Assembly (NCBI RefSeq): GCF_001045465.1
Contig: NZ_LFND01000004.1
Coordinates: 186,001 to 250,000 of the forward strand
From: Chryseobacterium angstadtii
GTDB lineage: Bacteria > Bacteroidota > Bacteroidia > Flavobacteriales > Weeksellaceae
Direction of reading: 5' to 3'
DNA length: 64,000 nucleotides
Shown here: positions 24,346-32,426 of the stretch, in pieces
How the letters are laid out: the number at the start of each line of letters is the position of its first letter
How positions within the stretch are numbered: the stretch's first letter is position 1
Notes under the pieces: model-generated
Database searches by the model: none
What the model was told of the DNA's origin: nothing
The model's input: the letters and a program-made list of their open reading frames with translations, nothing else
Position numbers and translations under genes: made by a program

Positions 24346-25584
24346 TTAAAACTTTCCGATGTCTTCTCTGTAGAATCCGTAATCGAAATGAATGTGGCTT
24401 GCATCTTCATAGACTTTTTTGCGGGCATCGTCGTAGGTTGCTCCGGTAGCCACCACGTTCAGAACCCGTCCGCCGTTGGAAACTACTTTGTCACCTTTTC
24501 TTACTGCACCTGCGTATAAAAGTTTAGAATGTTTCAGCTTGTCTTCTCCTACAATTTCGTAACCTGTTTCGATATTTCTAGGGTAACCGCCTGAACACAT
24601 CACAAGACATACTGCTTTTTCGTCTTTAAACTTAAGCTCAATGTCTTTTCCATCCATACAGTCCTGGATAACATCAAGAAGGTTATTCTCCATTAATGCC
24701 ATCAATACCTGAGTTTCAGGATCTCCGAATCTCATATTGTATTCAAGAAGGTAAGTTCCGTTTTTAGTGACCATTAATCCGAAGAAAATGATTCCTTTAA
24801 AGCTGAATCCTTCTCCTTTAAGACCGTTAATGGTAGTTTGTAAGATATTTTTTTCAAAATCAGCGTAGTGCTCCTGAGTAAAATCAGGGCTTGGCGCTAC
24901 AGATCCCATACCTCCTGTGTTTGGCCCTGTATCTCCGTTTCCTGCTTTTTTGTAATCTTTTGCAGCAATACATGGGAAAATCTTTTCACCGTTTGAGAAT
25001 GCAATGATTGAAGCTTCAAAACCTTCTAAATATTCTTCAATAACCAGACGGATCCCGGCATCTCCATAAATTCTTCTGATCATGAAGTCGTGGATTGTAG
25101 CTTCAGCTTCTTCAAGGTTGTCGCAAATAACAACTCCTTTTCCACCTGCCAATCCACTAGCCTTAACTACTAAAGGATACTTCTGTGTCTGAACATATTC
25201 TTTAGCATCGTTATATGAATCAAATACTACAGCTTTTGCTGTTTTGATATCATAGGTCTGCATAAATTTCTTAGAGAAAGCCTTACTTCCTTCCAAGCTT
25301 GCTACTTTTTGGTTCGGACCGAAAACTTTAAGATCATGCTTTTTGAATTCATCCTTTAGCCCTGCTACAAGAGGAGCTTCAGGACCTACAATAGTAAGAT
25401 CCACTTTTTCTTTAATTGCAAAATCTCTCAGTTCTTTGATCTCTGATAAATGAACATTTTTCCCTATTACATCGGTGGTAGCATTACCATTAGCAAAAAA
25501 CATTTTAGAAATTCTTGGGTCATTCTGAAGCTTTGCTGCTAAAGCAGATTCTCTACCGCCTTCACCTATGATTAATATTCTCAT
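24346..25584 (-). CDS. purD: Phosphoribosylamine-glycine ligase (GAR synthetase)
   Basis: Second step of IMP synthesis: ATP-dependent joining of glycine to phosphoribosylamine. 412 residues, ATP-grasp fold. Seen: N-terminal RILIIGEGGRESALA, central KASGLAGGKGVV nucleotide loop near 143, GGMGSVAPSP near 224 and the ATP-grasp metal site RFGDPETQVLM near 284. Own promoter TATATTTG at 25612-25619 with a TTG 21 nt upstream, so it can be transcribed apart from purH, 88 nt before it. Confidence 0.97.
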   Translation of the reverse strand: MRILIIGEGGRESALAAKLQNDPRISKMFFANGNATTDVIGKNVHLSEIKELRDFAIKEKVDLTIVGPEAPLVAGLKDEFKKHDLKVFGPNQKVASLEGSKAFSKKFMQTYDIKTAKAVVFDSYNDAKEYVQTQKYPLVVKASGLAGGKGVVICDNLEEAEATIHDFMIRRIYGDAGIRLVIEEYLEGFEASIIAFSNGEKIFPCIAAKDYKKAGNGDTGPNTGGMGSVAPSPDFTQEHYADFEKNILQTTINGLKGEGFSFKGIIFFGLMVTKNGTYLLEYNMRFGDPETQVLMALMENNLLDVIQDCMDGKDIELKFKDEKAVCLVMCSGGYPRNIETGYEIVGEDKLKHSKLLYAGAVRKGDKVVSNGGRVLNVVATGATYDDARKKVYEDASHIHFDYGFYREDIGKF

Positions 25585-25611
25585 ACTTTATTTATTATCT
25601 AGTCTATTTTA

Positions 25612-25643
25612 CAAATATATAATTTTGAATGCTATAAATACAA
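25612..25643 (-). promoter_or_regulatory. purD promoter, TTG-N21-TATATTTG
   Basis: Exact -7 consensus at 25612-25619 and a TTG at 25641-25643 on the minus strand. Predicted 5' leader about 23 nt. Confidence 0.6.
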
Positions 25644-25672
25644 TCCTCAATTATTTTTTAATTCTATTTTAA

Positions 25673-27190
25673 TTAGTGCAGAAAATGTCTAACCCCAGTA
25701 AACATCATCGGGATACCATGCTCGTTGGCAGCCTCGATACTGTCCTGATCTTTTACACTTCCACCCGGCTGGATGATAGCCTTGATTCCTTCCTTCGCGC
25801 AGAAATCTACCACATCACGGAAAGGGAAAAATGCATCAGAAGCCAAAACAAGATCTCCGGAGAATTTCTCTTTTGCTCTTTCAATAGCCTGTTCGGTAGC
25901 CCAGATTCTGTTCACCTGTCCGCCACCAATTCCAAAAGCCTGAATACCGTTGGAAACAACAATAGCATTTGATTTTACATACTTCACTACTCTCTGAGAG
26001 AAAAGAAGTGCTTTCTTCTGCTCTTCCGAAGGCTGTACATTGGTTACCAGTTTGATATCATCCGAGAAATGGGTGTCGTTATCCTGAACCAGGATACCAC
26101 CGTCTATCTTCACCCAAGTCTGTTTATCAGAAACAGGGTTTACGATTTTTATAATTCTCAGGTTTTTCTTTTTTCTTAAAATTTCAAGAGCTGCTTCATC
26201 AAAATCCGGAGCCATCACAATCTCAAGGAATGTTTTGTTCAGTTCTTCGGCTGTGGCTGCATCAATCTTATAGTTCATTGCAACAATTCCGCCAAAAATT
26301 GAAACAGGATCACATTCGAAGGTTTTCTGATATGTTTCCAATGCAGAAGTTCCGATGGCTACTCCACAAGGGGTAGAATGCTTTACGGCACAACAAGCCA
26401 TTTCTTCTTTAAATTCTGTAACTACTTTCCAGCAAAGGTCCATATCACGAAGATTATTGAAAGAAAGCTCTTTACCACCAAGCTGTTCGAAGTCTTTCAT
26501 TGCTCCGTTTTCAAATGTAGAAACGTAGTAAGCAGCAGTCTGGTGAGGGTTTTCACCATATCTTAAGTCTGATACTTTTTTGTAGGAAGCATTAAGATAA
26601 GCAGGATATTCTTCATCTAAAAGCATTCTTGAAATAGCGGCATCGTACGCTGAAGTAAGGTTGAATACTTTTCCTGCCAGTTTTTTACGTGTTTCAATAT
26701 ACGTATCTCCGTTTTGCTCCATTTCCAGTTTTACCGTTGCGTAGTCTTCCACATCGGTAATTACAGTAACAGAATCAAAGTTTTTAGCTGCAGAACGAAG
26801 CATTGAAGGGCCACCGATATCAATAAACTCTACTTTCTCATGTAAAGAAATGTCTTTGTTTACATTTTCAAAGAAAGGATAAAGGTTTACGATTACCATG
26901 TCTATCAGGTCGATTCCGTGCTCCTGAACAGTTTTCATGTGTTCTTCACTGGAACGTACAGCCAAAAGACCTCCGTGAACTTTCGGGTGAAGGGTTTTCA
27001 CTCTTCCATCCAGCATTTCAGGGAAATTCGTTACCTCATCAATCTGAATCGGATTTAAACCAGCGTCTTTCAAATGCTTGAAGGTTCCTCCTGTAGAGAT
27101 CAACTCATAATTCTGGGCTTCAAGGAACTGGGCGAACTCTATTAATCCGCTTTTGTCTGAAACACTGATTAAAACTCTCTTTTTACTCAT
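25673..27190 (-). CDS. purH: AICAR transformylase / IMP cyclohydrolase
   Basis: Bifunctional enzyme for the last two steps to IMP. 505 residues. N-terminal MGS-like cyclohydrolase domain ([13 protein letters not shown], then STGGTFKHL near 33 and [16 protein letters not shown] near 63). C-terminal formyltransferase domain (LRYGENPHQ near 210, [10 protein letters not shown] near 267 with the catalytic Lys-His pair, final [11 protein letters not shown] and TGVRHFLH). Part of the minus-strand purM-purN-purH run; separated from purN by an octamer-phased array. Confidence 0.97.
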   Translation of the reverse strand: MSKKRVLISVSDKSGLIEFAQFLEAQNYELISTGGTFKHLKDAGLNPIQIDEVTNFPEMLDGRVKTLHPKVHGGLLAVRSSEEHMKTVQEHGIDLIDMVIVNLYPFFENVNKDISLHEKVEFIDIGGPSMLRSAAKNFDSVTVITDVEDYATVKLEMEQNGDTYIETRKKLAGKVFNLTSAYDAAISRMLLDEEYPAYLNASYKKVSDLRYGENPHQTAAYYVSTFENGAMKDFEQLGGKELSFNNLRDMDLCWKVVTEFKEEMACCAVKHSTPCGVAIGTSALETYQKTFECDPVSIFGGIVAMNYKIDAATAEELNKTFLEIVMAPDFDEAALEILRKKKNLRIIKIVNPVSDKQTWVKIDGGILVQDNDTHFSDDIKLVTNVQPSEEQKKALLFSQRVVKYVKSNAIVVSNGIQAFGIGGGQVNRIWATEQAIERAKEKFSGDLVLASDAFFPFRDVVDFCAKEGIKAIIQPGGSVKDQDSIEAANEHGIPMMFTGVRHFLH

Positions 27191-27282
27191 TTTACTTTCA
27201 ATTTTTTACTTTTCACAGCTATTTCAAACTGTATACCGGTCTTTCACCCCCGGTTTATTTTATTTACTTAGATTTCTTTTTT

Positions 27283-27378
27283 AATGTAACAATGGATCAA
27301 TGTAACAGTCTAGCCATATGATAATGGTTAAAATTGGTACATTGGTATATTGTTATATTGATACATTATTCAATTGAT
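27283..27378. repeat. Octamer-phased self-complementary array 1 (purN-purH spacer)
   Basis: Twelve 8-nt units in register: AATGTAAC, AATGGATC, AATGTAAC, AGTCTAGC ... then AAATTGGT, ACATTGGT, ATATTGTT, ATATTGAT. The right half resembles the reverse complement of the left half, so a long imperfect hairpin can form. Ends at the purN stop region. Confidence 0.8.
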
Positions 27379-27380
27379 TT

Positions 27381-27944
27381 TTAATTTCCTAAAACTTTGT
27401 TGATGGCTTTTGGAAATATTTCATATTCAATCTGGTGTACTTTTTCTGCGACCGTTTCCGGTGTATCTTCTGCTGTCACCTCAAATGACTTCTGAAGAAT
27501 AGCTTCTCCTTCATCAATTCCCGGAGTTACAAAATGTACGGTTGCTCCGCTTTCTTTTTCTCCGGCTTCAACCACTGCATTGTGAACGTTCATTCCCCAC
27601 ATTCCTTTTCCTCCGAATTTTGGAAGCAGTGCAGGATGAATATTGATTATTTTCCCGGTCCAGTTTTCACAGAATTCGGGTTTCAAAATAGATAAGAATC
27701 CAGCCAATACAATAAGATCCGTATCTTTTGGAATCACATTTCCTAATTCGCTGCTGAAGTTCTTACCTCTTGGAATCAAAATGTTTTCTATATGATGTTT
27801 TTTTGCTCTTTCCAGTCCGTAGCATTCTCTATCTGCCACTACCAGAGTTACTTTTGCATTCTGGATCTCTCCGCTGTCAATAGTATCAATGATTCTCTGC
27901 AGATTGGTTCCGGAACCTGAAACGAGTATAACGATGTTTTTCAT
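27381..27944 (-). CDS. purN: Phosphoribosylglycinamide formyltransferase (folate-dependent)
   Basis: Formylates GAR to FGAR with 10-formyl-tetrahydrofolate. 187 residues, normal size. Seen: VSGSGTNLQRII near 8-19 for phosphate binding, the catalytic INIHPALLP (Asn and His) near 95-103, and GATVHFVTPGIDEG near 132 with the catalytic Asp. Second gene after purM; spacers on both sides carry octamer arrays and no promoter consensus, supporting co-transcription with purM. Confidence 0.97.
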   Translation of the reverse strand: MKNIVILVSGSGTNLQRIIDTIDSGEIQNAKVTLVVADRECYGLERAKKHHIENILIPRGKNFSSELGNVIPKDTDLIVLAGFLSILKPEFCENWTGKIINIHPALLPKFGGKGMWGMNVHNAVVEAGEKESGATVHFVTPGIDEGEAILQKSFEVTAEDTPETVAEKVHQIEYEIFPKAINKVLGN

Positions 27945-27957
27945 ATTATGAATGTAA

Positions 27958-28029
27958 CAATGTATCAGTCTAACAATGTAACGATGAATTCAATTGGTAC
28001 ACTGGTACATTGATAAATTGTTATATTGC
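27958..28029. repeat. Octamer-phased self-complementary array 2 (purM-purN spacer)
   Basis: Nine 8-nt units in register: CAATGTAT, CAGTCTAA, CAATGTAA, CGATGAAT, TCAATTGG, TACACTGG, TACATTGA, TAAATTGT, TATATTGC. The last units include the purM stop codon and final residues. Confidence 0.85.
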
Positions 28030-29013
28030 CAAATTAATTTTCTCGCTTCCTTCCGTGATTTCTCCGATTTCGTATGCATCATCTAAAAGGTGTAATACTT
28101 TTTCAGCGTGTTCAGCATCTAAAACGATGATCATTCCAACTCCCATGTTGAAAGTTCCGAACATTTCTTCGCGGGACACTCCTCCTCTTTTCTCCAATTC
28201 AAGCATAACAGTAGGAACTTTAATTTTCGAACCGTCAATAGAAGCACATAATCCTTCAGGGATGATTCTTGGTACATTCTCATAAAGACCACCTCCTGTG
28301 ATGTGGGCAATACCGCCTACTTTTACTTCTTCAAGTACTTTATGAATGTCTTTGTAATATAATCTTGTTGGAACTAACAATGTTTCGTATAATGGTTTTC
28401 CTTCAAACTCTTCTTCGAAATCAGGGAATACTTTTCTTACCAGTGAAAATCCGTTGGAGTGGAATCCTGAGCTTGGAAGGGCAATAATTTTATTTCCGGC
28501 TTTGATAGCAGAACCATCTATAATCTGGTCTTTTTCTACAATTCCTACACAGAATCCGGCAACATCATAATCTCCAGGCTTGTACATTCCCGGCATTTCA
28601 GCGGTTTCTCCGCCAATCAGTGCACAGTTGTTGTCCTTACATGCTTCTACCATTCCAAGAACGATCTCAGCAGCAATTTCTGAATCCAGCTTTCCGCAAG
28701 CCAGATAATCTAAGAAGAATAAAGGTTTTGCACCGTGGCAAAGAATATCGTTGGCACACATTGCGAAACAGTCGATACCGATAGAACCATATTTTTTGGT
28801 ATCCAAAGCTACTTTAAGCTTCGTACCTACACCGTCTGTTCCTGAAACCAGCACCGGATTTTTGTATCCTCCGATCTCATAGAAAGCCCCAAAGCTTCCC
28901 AAATGGTTCAATACATTTGAATTGTGGGTTTCACCAACTGCTTTTTTGATTTTATCAACCGTTTTGTACCCTTCTTCTTTGTCTACGCCTGCTGATTTGT
29001 AAGTGTTGCTCAT
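28021..29013 (-). CDS. purM: Phosphoribosylformylglycinamidine cyclo-ligase (AIR synthetase)
   Basis: ATP-dependent ring closure of FGAM to AIR. The open frame reaches 29040, but the ATG at 29013 (MSNTYKSAGVDKEEGY) fits the family start and gives 330 residues; the upstream ATG lies in repeat DNA. Seen: SAGVDKEEGY near 7-16, GTDGVGTKLKVA near 61, a GGETAEMPGMY signature near 144, and GGGLYENVPRI near 238. First gene of the pur run. No TAnnTTTG motif lies between its start and the terminator at 29143-29174, so transcription may come by read-through from the promoter at 29271-29301. Confidence 0.96.
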   Translation of the reverse strand: MSNTYKSAGVDKEEGYKTVDKIKKAVGETHNSNVLNHLGSFGAFYEIGGYKNPVLVSGTDGVGTKLKVALDTKKYGSIGIDCFAMCANDILCHGAKPLFFLDYLACGKLDSEIAAEIVLGMVEACKDNNCALIGGETAEMPGMYKPGDYDVAGFCVGIVEKDQIIDGSAIKAGNKIIALPSSGFHSNGFSLVRKVFPDFEEEFEGKPLYETLLVPTRLYYKDIHKVLEEVKVGGIAHITGGGLYENVPRIIPEGLCASIDGSKIKVPTVMLELEKRGGVSREEMFGTFNMGVGMIIVLDAEHAEKVLHLLDDAYEIGEITEGSEKINLAI

Positions 29014-29030
29014 GTTTAATAATTTATAAT

Positions 29031-29110
29031 AATCTAGCAATATAACAATCTAATTAATGTAACAATAAGTTGAATTGTTAGACTGGTACATTGATAAATT
29101 GGTACATTAC
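29031..29110. repeat. Octamer-phased self-complementary array 3 (purM leader)
   Basis: Ten 8-nt units in register: AATCTAGC, AATATAAC, AATCTAAT, TAATGTAA, CAATAAGT, TGAATTGT, TAGACTGG, TACATTGA, TAAATTGG, TACATTAC. Lies immediately upstream of the purM start codon. Confidence 0.85.
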
Positions 29111-29142
29111 CTATTTACTTTTTATACTTGATTTTAAAAAAC

Positions 29143-29174
29143 AAAAAAGCCGACAATCTTGGTAGATTATCGGC
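29143..29174 (-). terminator. Rho-independent terminator (possible attenuator) upstream of purM
   Basis: 11-bp stem GCCGATAATCT / AGATTGTCGGC (one wobble), TACC loop, then a T-run on the minus strand (29143-29148, with more T beyond). Starts 7 nt after the stop of the 24-codon ORF and lies 130 nt before purM. Confidence 0.88.
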
Positions 29175-29181
29175 CGTTATT

Positions 29182-29256
29182 TTATCTCAGAATTTCAGAG
29201 CCCACAGTTTTCCCTTTCTCTGAGAAACATTCTTTAAAAGTGGTCTGAATTTTCAT
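29182..29256 (-). CDS. Putative 24-residue leader or small peptide
   Basis: ATG at 29256, TAA at 29182; product reads MKIQTTFKECFSEKGKTVG and five more residues, ending ILR. It has a full promoter (TTTG-N19-TATTTTTG, 29271-29301) and a terminator 7 nt after its stop, so the whole transcript would be about 120 nt. Two mutually exclusive stems can form inside it: minus-strand TCTCAGA (29219-29225) with TCTGAGA (29185-29191), or overlapping TCAGAG (29218-29223) with CTCTGA (29195-29200). It may be a leader peptide, a small protein, or just an ORF inside a small RNA. No homologue is known to me. Confidence 0.45.
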   Translation of the reverse strand: MKIQTTFKECFSEKGKTVGSEILR

Positions 29257-29270
29257 CTTATTTCTTTTTG

Positions 29271-29301
29271 CAAAAATAGTAATTTTAAATTAATATTCAA
29301 A
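29271..29301 (-). promoter_or_regulatory. Full consensus promoter TTTG-N19-TATTTTTG
   Basis: Minus-strand -7 TATTTTTG at 29271-29278 and -33 TTTG at 29298-29301, 19 nt apart, the ideal Bacteroidetes spacing. Begins directly after the stop of the FMN-reductase gene. Confidence 0.75.
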
Positions 29302-29303
29302 TT

Positions 29304-29855
29304 CTATTTTTCAAGGATCGTTTCAATGGCTGCAATCTTCTTGATTTTCTCTTTTAACTCATTGTTTTTCTCTTCATTAGAAATTGTCTGAGCCGCTTTA
29401 TCAAAGTTATCATTAAAGAAAGGAAGTGAAAAAGTTTCTACAATATTTCCTCCGTGGAACGGGAAACGCTTCGATGCCGCTTCTAAAACGCCGGCTCCGC
29501 CTCTTCCTCCCGGAGAGGTAGACATCAGTAACATCGGTATTTCATTCCATACCGTTCTGTCTTTAATTCTGGATACCCAGTCGAAGACATTTTTGAATGC
29601 TGTAGAGTAGGTTCCGTTGTGCTCCGGTAATGAAACCAAAAGAAGGTTTGCTGCGTCAATTTTTGCCGCAAAATCGTGTGCTTGCTGAGGAACTCCGCCT
29701 GCTAATTCTCTTTCGTGCTTATAAATAGGCATTTCAAAAGGGTTCAGATCTACAACTTCCACTTCTGCATTGTTAAAAAGTGATGATGCATAGGCTACTA
29801 ACTGTCTGTTCATTGAAGCATCCGAATTGCTTCCTGCTATTGCTAAAACTTTCAT
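29304..29855 (-). CDS. NADPH-dependent FMN reductase family flavoprotein
   Basis: 183-residue flavodoxin-like quinone, azo or chromate reductase. Seen: AIAGSNSDASMNRQL near 5-19 binds the FMN phosphate, and LPEHNGTYSTAFKNVFDW near 76-93 is the family signature around the isoalloxazine site. A further glycine-rich segment, STSPGGRGG, lies near 111. Cytoplasmic, no signal peptide. Same strand as, and 87 nt from, the pirin gene, so the two redox/stress genes may be co-transcribed. Substrate unknown. Confidence 0.9.
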   Translation of the reverse strand: MKVLAIAGSNSDASMNRQLVAYASSLFNNAEVEVVDLNPFEMPIYKHERELAGGVPQQAHDFAAKIDAANLLLVSLPEHNGTYSTAFKNVFDWVSRIKDRTVWNEIPMLLMSTSPGGRGGAGVLEAASKRFPFHGGNIVETFSLPFFNDNFDKAAQTISNEEKNNELKEKIKKIAAIETILEK

Positions 29856-29942
29856 TATTCTTTATCTATTTTTTTAATGTATATGATTTGTTTCTATTTT
29901 GACTGTAAATATCGGAAAGACTTCAGACAATAGAAACTTTTT

Positions 29943-30671
29943 TTATTTTAAATAAGCGGGCAGATCCATTGGAACTTCCATTAAAAGAATTTCCGTGTCT
30001 TCTACCGCTTCAATATTAAAGCTCTGAGTGTCCCAGATTCCTAATCCGTCTCTTTCATTCAAAACCCGGTCTCCTACTTTTGCGCTTCCTTTTAAAACAA
30101 AAGCATACACTCCGTTTCCTTTTTTGTTGAGCATATAGTTTTTTCCGTTCCCAGCTTTAAAATTGGCCAGATTAAACCATGCATCCTGATGAATCCATAC
30201 CCCGTCATCATTTTTATTTGGAGATAAAATCTGCTGGAATCCATTGATTTTTTCCCCTTCTATAATGCTTTTCTGATCATATCTTGGCTCTACATTCAAT
30301 TCTTTTGGAAAAACCCAGATCTGCAGAAATTTTACTGCTTCATCTTTGTTTTTGTTGTATTCGCTGTGCATTACGCCGGTTCCCGCACTCATTACCTGGA
30401 TTTCTCCTTTTTTGATAACGGCAGTGGTTCCCATTGAATCTTTATGCTCCAGATCTCCCTCCAAAGGAATTGAAATAATTTCCATATCTCTGTGAGGGTG
30501 TGTTCCGAATCCCATTCCCTGTGAAACAGTATCGTCATTCAATACTCTTAACACTCCAAAATTCATTCTGTCCTTATTCTGATAATTGGCAAAACTGAAT
30601 GTGTGGTAGCTGTTTAACCAGCCGTGGTTGGCGTGGCCTCTTGAATCTGCTTTATGATATACTGTTTTCAT
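29943..30671 (-). CDS. Pirin-family bicupin
   Basis: 242-residue two-cupin protein; characterised members act as quercetin dioxygenases or redox-sensitive regulators. Metal ligands are intact: His58 and His60 in GTHPHRD, His102 and Glu104 in GVMHSEY. The N-terminal RGHANHGWLNSYHTFSF is a pirin hallmark. TACATTTG promoter element at 30692-30699 gives a leader of about 15 nt. Likely to be transcribed with the FMN reductase gene downstream. Confidence 0.93.
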   Translation of the reverse strand: MKTVYHKADSRGHANHGWLNSYHTFSFANYQNKDRMNFGVLRVLNDDTVSQGMGFGTHPHRDMEIISIPLEGDLEHKDSMGTTAVIKKGEIQVMSAGTGVMHSEYNKNKDEAVKFLQIWVFPKELNVEPRYDQKSIIEGEKINGFQQILSPNKNDDGVWIHQDAWFNLANFKAGNGKNYMLNKKGNGVYAFVLKGSAKVGDRVLNERDGLGIWDTQSFNIEAVEDTEILLMEVPMDLPAYLK

Positions 30672-30691
30672 ATTGTGATTATTTTATGGTA

Positions 30692-30699
30692 CAAATGTA
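30692..30699 (-). promoter_or_regulatory. -7 element TACATTTG of pirin gene
   Basis: Exact consensus on the minus strand, 20 nt before the ATG; no clear -33 element. Confidence 0.55.
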
Positions 30700-30865
30700 G
30701 TTGATAAGGCGTATTGGAAGTGTTGATGTAGGTTAAGAAAGGTAAAATGGTGAAAAAGCAAAAGGATAAAAGGGCTTTGATATTAGCTATTTTATTTGGA
30801 TTGGAAGAGATTTTTTCTTTTCCTCCTCCTTGTATAGTTAATAGATAATCAATGGATTTATATTT

Positions 30866-30946
30866 TAAATTTTGGCTAAAGCCATGATTGATGTGCTTAT
30901 TTTGATAAGTGGGCTAAAGCCCACTCCTATTGAATTTTTATTGAGA
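30866..30946. repeat. GGGCTAAAGCCC palindromic repeat (copy 2)
   Basis: Core palindrome AGTGGGCTAAAGCCCACT (30908-30925), preceded by TTTTGGCTAAAGCC and followed by CCTATTGAATTTTTATTGAG. Lies in the 588-nt gap 30672-31259, which holds only repeats. Confidence 0.8.
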
Positions 30947-30965
30947 TGGATTGCTTTTTTATTTT

Positions 30966-31048
30966 TGTTAAACGCAATGGCGCAAAAGGAAGATAATTCT
31001 TACGGGTATTTTAAGGCGCAAGGATTTTATCTGTGATAAAATGGAGGA
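30966..31048. repeat. AACGCAATGGCGCAA repeat (copy 1)
   Basis: Pairs AACGCAATGGCGCAA with AAGGCGCAAGGATTTTAT and ends in ATAAAATGG; a second copy with the same order lies at 34196-34273 and a partial one at 63921-64000. Confidence 0.75.
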
Positions 31049-31086
31049 TGTTATAGTTTTATTGAAAAATGAAAGAGGAGGTATTT

Positions 31087-31158
31087 TAAATTTTGGCTAA
31101 AGTCGTTATTACATCATTAATTTTAAAAGCGGGCTTTAGCCCGCTCCTATTGAATTTT
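31087..31158. repeat. GGGCTTTAGCCC palindromic repeat (copy 3)
   Basis: Perfect palindrome AGCGGGCTTTAGCCCGCT at 31128-31145, preceded by TTTTGGCTAAAGTCG and followed by CCTATTGAATTTTA. Confidence 0.8.
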
Positions 31159-31208
31159 ATTATGTATAGATATCAAAATATTGTCTATTTCATCTGTTAT
31201 CTTCTCTT

Positions 31209-31250
31209 TCCTAACTTCTAACTTCTAACTTCTAATTTCTAACCTCTAAT
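31209..31250. repeat. TTCTAAC heptamer array
   Basis: Six units in strict 7-nt register (TCCTAAC, TTCTAAC, TTCTAAC, TTCTAAT, TTCTAAC, CTCTAAT), ending 10 nt before the MFS stop codon. Confidence 0.85.
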
Positions 31251-31259
31251 TCCTTATCC

Positions 31260-32426
31260 CTAAAAAGCTTCGTTTATTTTGGAATCCTTTTTCAGAGAAA
31301 AGAGTAAAATACAGATCATTACCAGACAAAGGATCAGAAACCAGAAAATAGTGGAGGTTCTATCGGAAAAATTACCTAAAACATTTGTCATAACCCCCGT
31401 TCCAATTTGATTGGCAGCCATTAAAAATCCGGAGACCAGTACAGAAAGTGTGGGAAATTCTACTGTTCCCCAGCCGATAGATCCCGGAAATATACTGCCC
31501 ATGAAAAAGCCAATCCCAAACATTATTAAAAGAATACTGTCTGCACCAGCTGTTTTCATCAATAAAAACAAGAGTACAGCCACTATTAAAGGAGAAGTAA
31601 GAAACAGATAAGAAAGATTATTTTTTCTTGAAAATATTCCAAAAAACAGACGATTCAATGCAATACCACCCCAAAATAAGGACAGTCCCAAACTGGCTTT
31701 GCTGCTATCCACACCCTGATTGATAAGGATGATGGCTCCAAAGCTTCCAAAGGTCCCTTCCACAAAGCCATAGAGGACAATTGCTATAAAGAAGATCCAT
31801 AATTTTGCCGGAAGTCTGAAATGTTCAGGAAGCTCAAAGAATGTTCCTTTTTCTAATTTTAAGAACAGAAAAACAATAAAAATGATTATTACCGCAACAA
31901 ATATATATCCCGGGACGTACATCCAGTTTTTGATATCTCCAATCAGATTCATCATTAAAGGTGAGGCTGATGTTCCCAAACCTACTAAAAACTGTAAAAT
32001 TAAGATTGCAGAAGGCTTGTCATTTTCAAAAAAACTGGCAGCCAAAGGATTCAGTGTCGTAATAGAAAGCCCGAAACCTGATCCTGTAAATGCTACCAGG
32101 ACCATTAATATTGGAAATAATAAAGATGGGCCATGCATACAATACTGAAGCGCCCACAAAGATCCGGTTGATAGAATCATTAATAACAATCCGACAGTCA
32201 AAACTATCTTCGGGCCCCATTTATTAACCAAAAACGGAGCTCCAAGACAGGAAATAATAATACAGATGACCTGTGGAATAAACAAATTTCCAAACTGAGA
32301 AGAAGAAAGTCCAAAAAGTGAAGGATCTGTAAAAGCAGTTCCCAATGCCGGAAATATGACAAAATTAAGTCCTGTCAGAAAGGCTAATAAAAATACAATA
32401 ATGATCTTTACAGTCCTGGAATTCAT
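31260..32426 (-). CDS. Major facilitator superfamily transporter
   Basis: 388 residues, 12 hydrophobic segments, inner membrane. A signature-like loop (NKWGPK near 68) and its second-half counterpart (SRKNNLSY near 266) follow the MFS two-fold pattern. Its ATG overlaps the TGA of the GMC oxidoreductase gene (ATGA), so translation is coupled and the pair should act together: the transporter likely imports the oxidoreductase substrate or exports its product. The closest general resemblance is to sugar/organic-acid MFS porters, but no substrate is readable. Confidence 0.85.
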   Translation of the reverse strand: MNSRTVKIIIVFLLAFLTGLNFVIFPALGTAFTDPSLFGLSSSQFGNLFIPQVICIIISCLGAPFLVNKWGPKIVLTVGLLLMILSTGSLWALQYCMHGPSLLFPILMVLVAFTGSGFGLSITTLNPLAASFFENDKPSAILILQFLVGLGTSASPLMMNLIGDIKNWMYVPGYIFVAVIIIFIVFLFLKLEKGTFFELPEHFRLPAKLWIFFIAIVLYGFVEGTFGSFGAIILINQGVDSSKASLGLSLFWGGIALNRLFFGIFSRKNNLSYLFLTSPLIVAVLLFLLMKTAGADSILLIMFGIGFFMGSIFPGSIGWGTVEFPTLSVLVSGFLMAANQIGTGVMTNVLGNFSDRTSTIFWFLILCLVMICILLFSLKKDSKINEAF

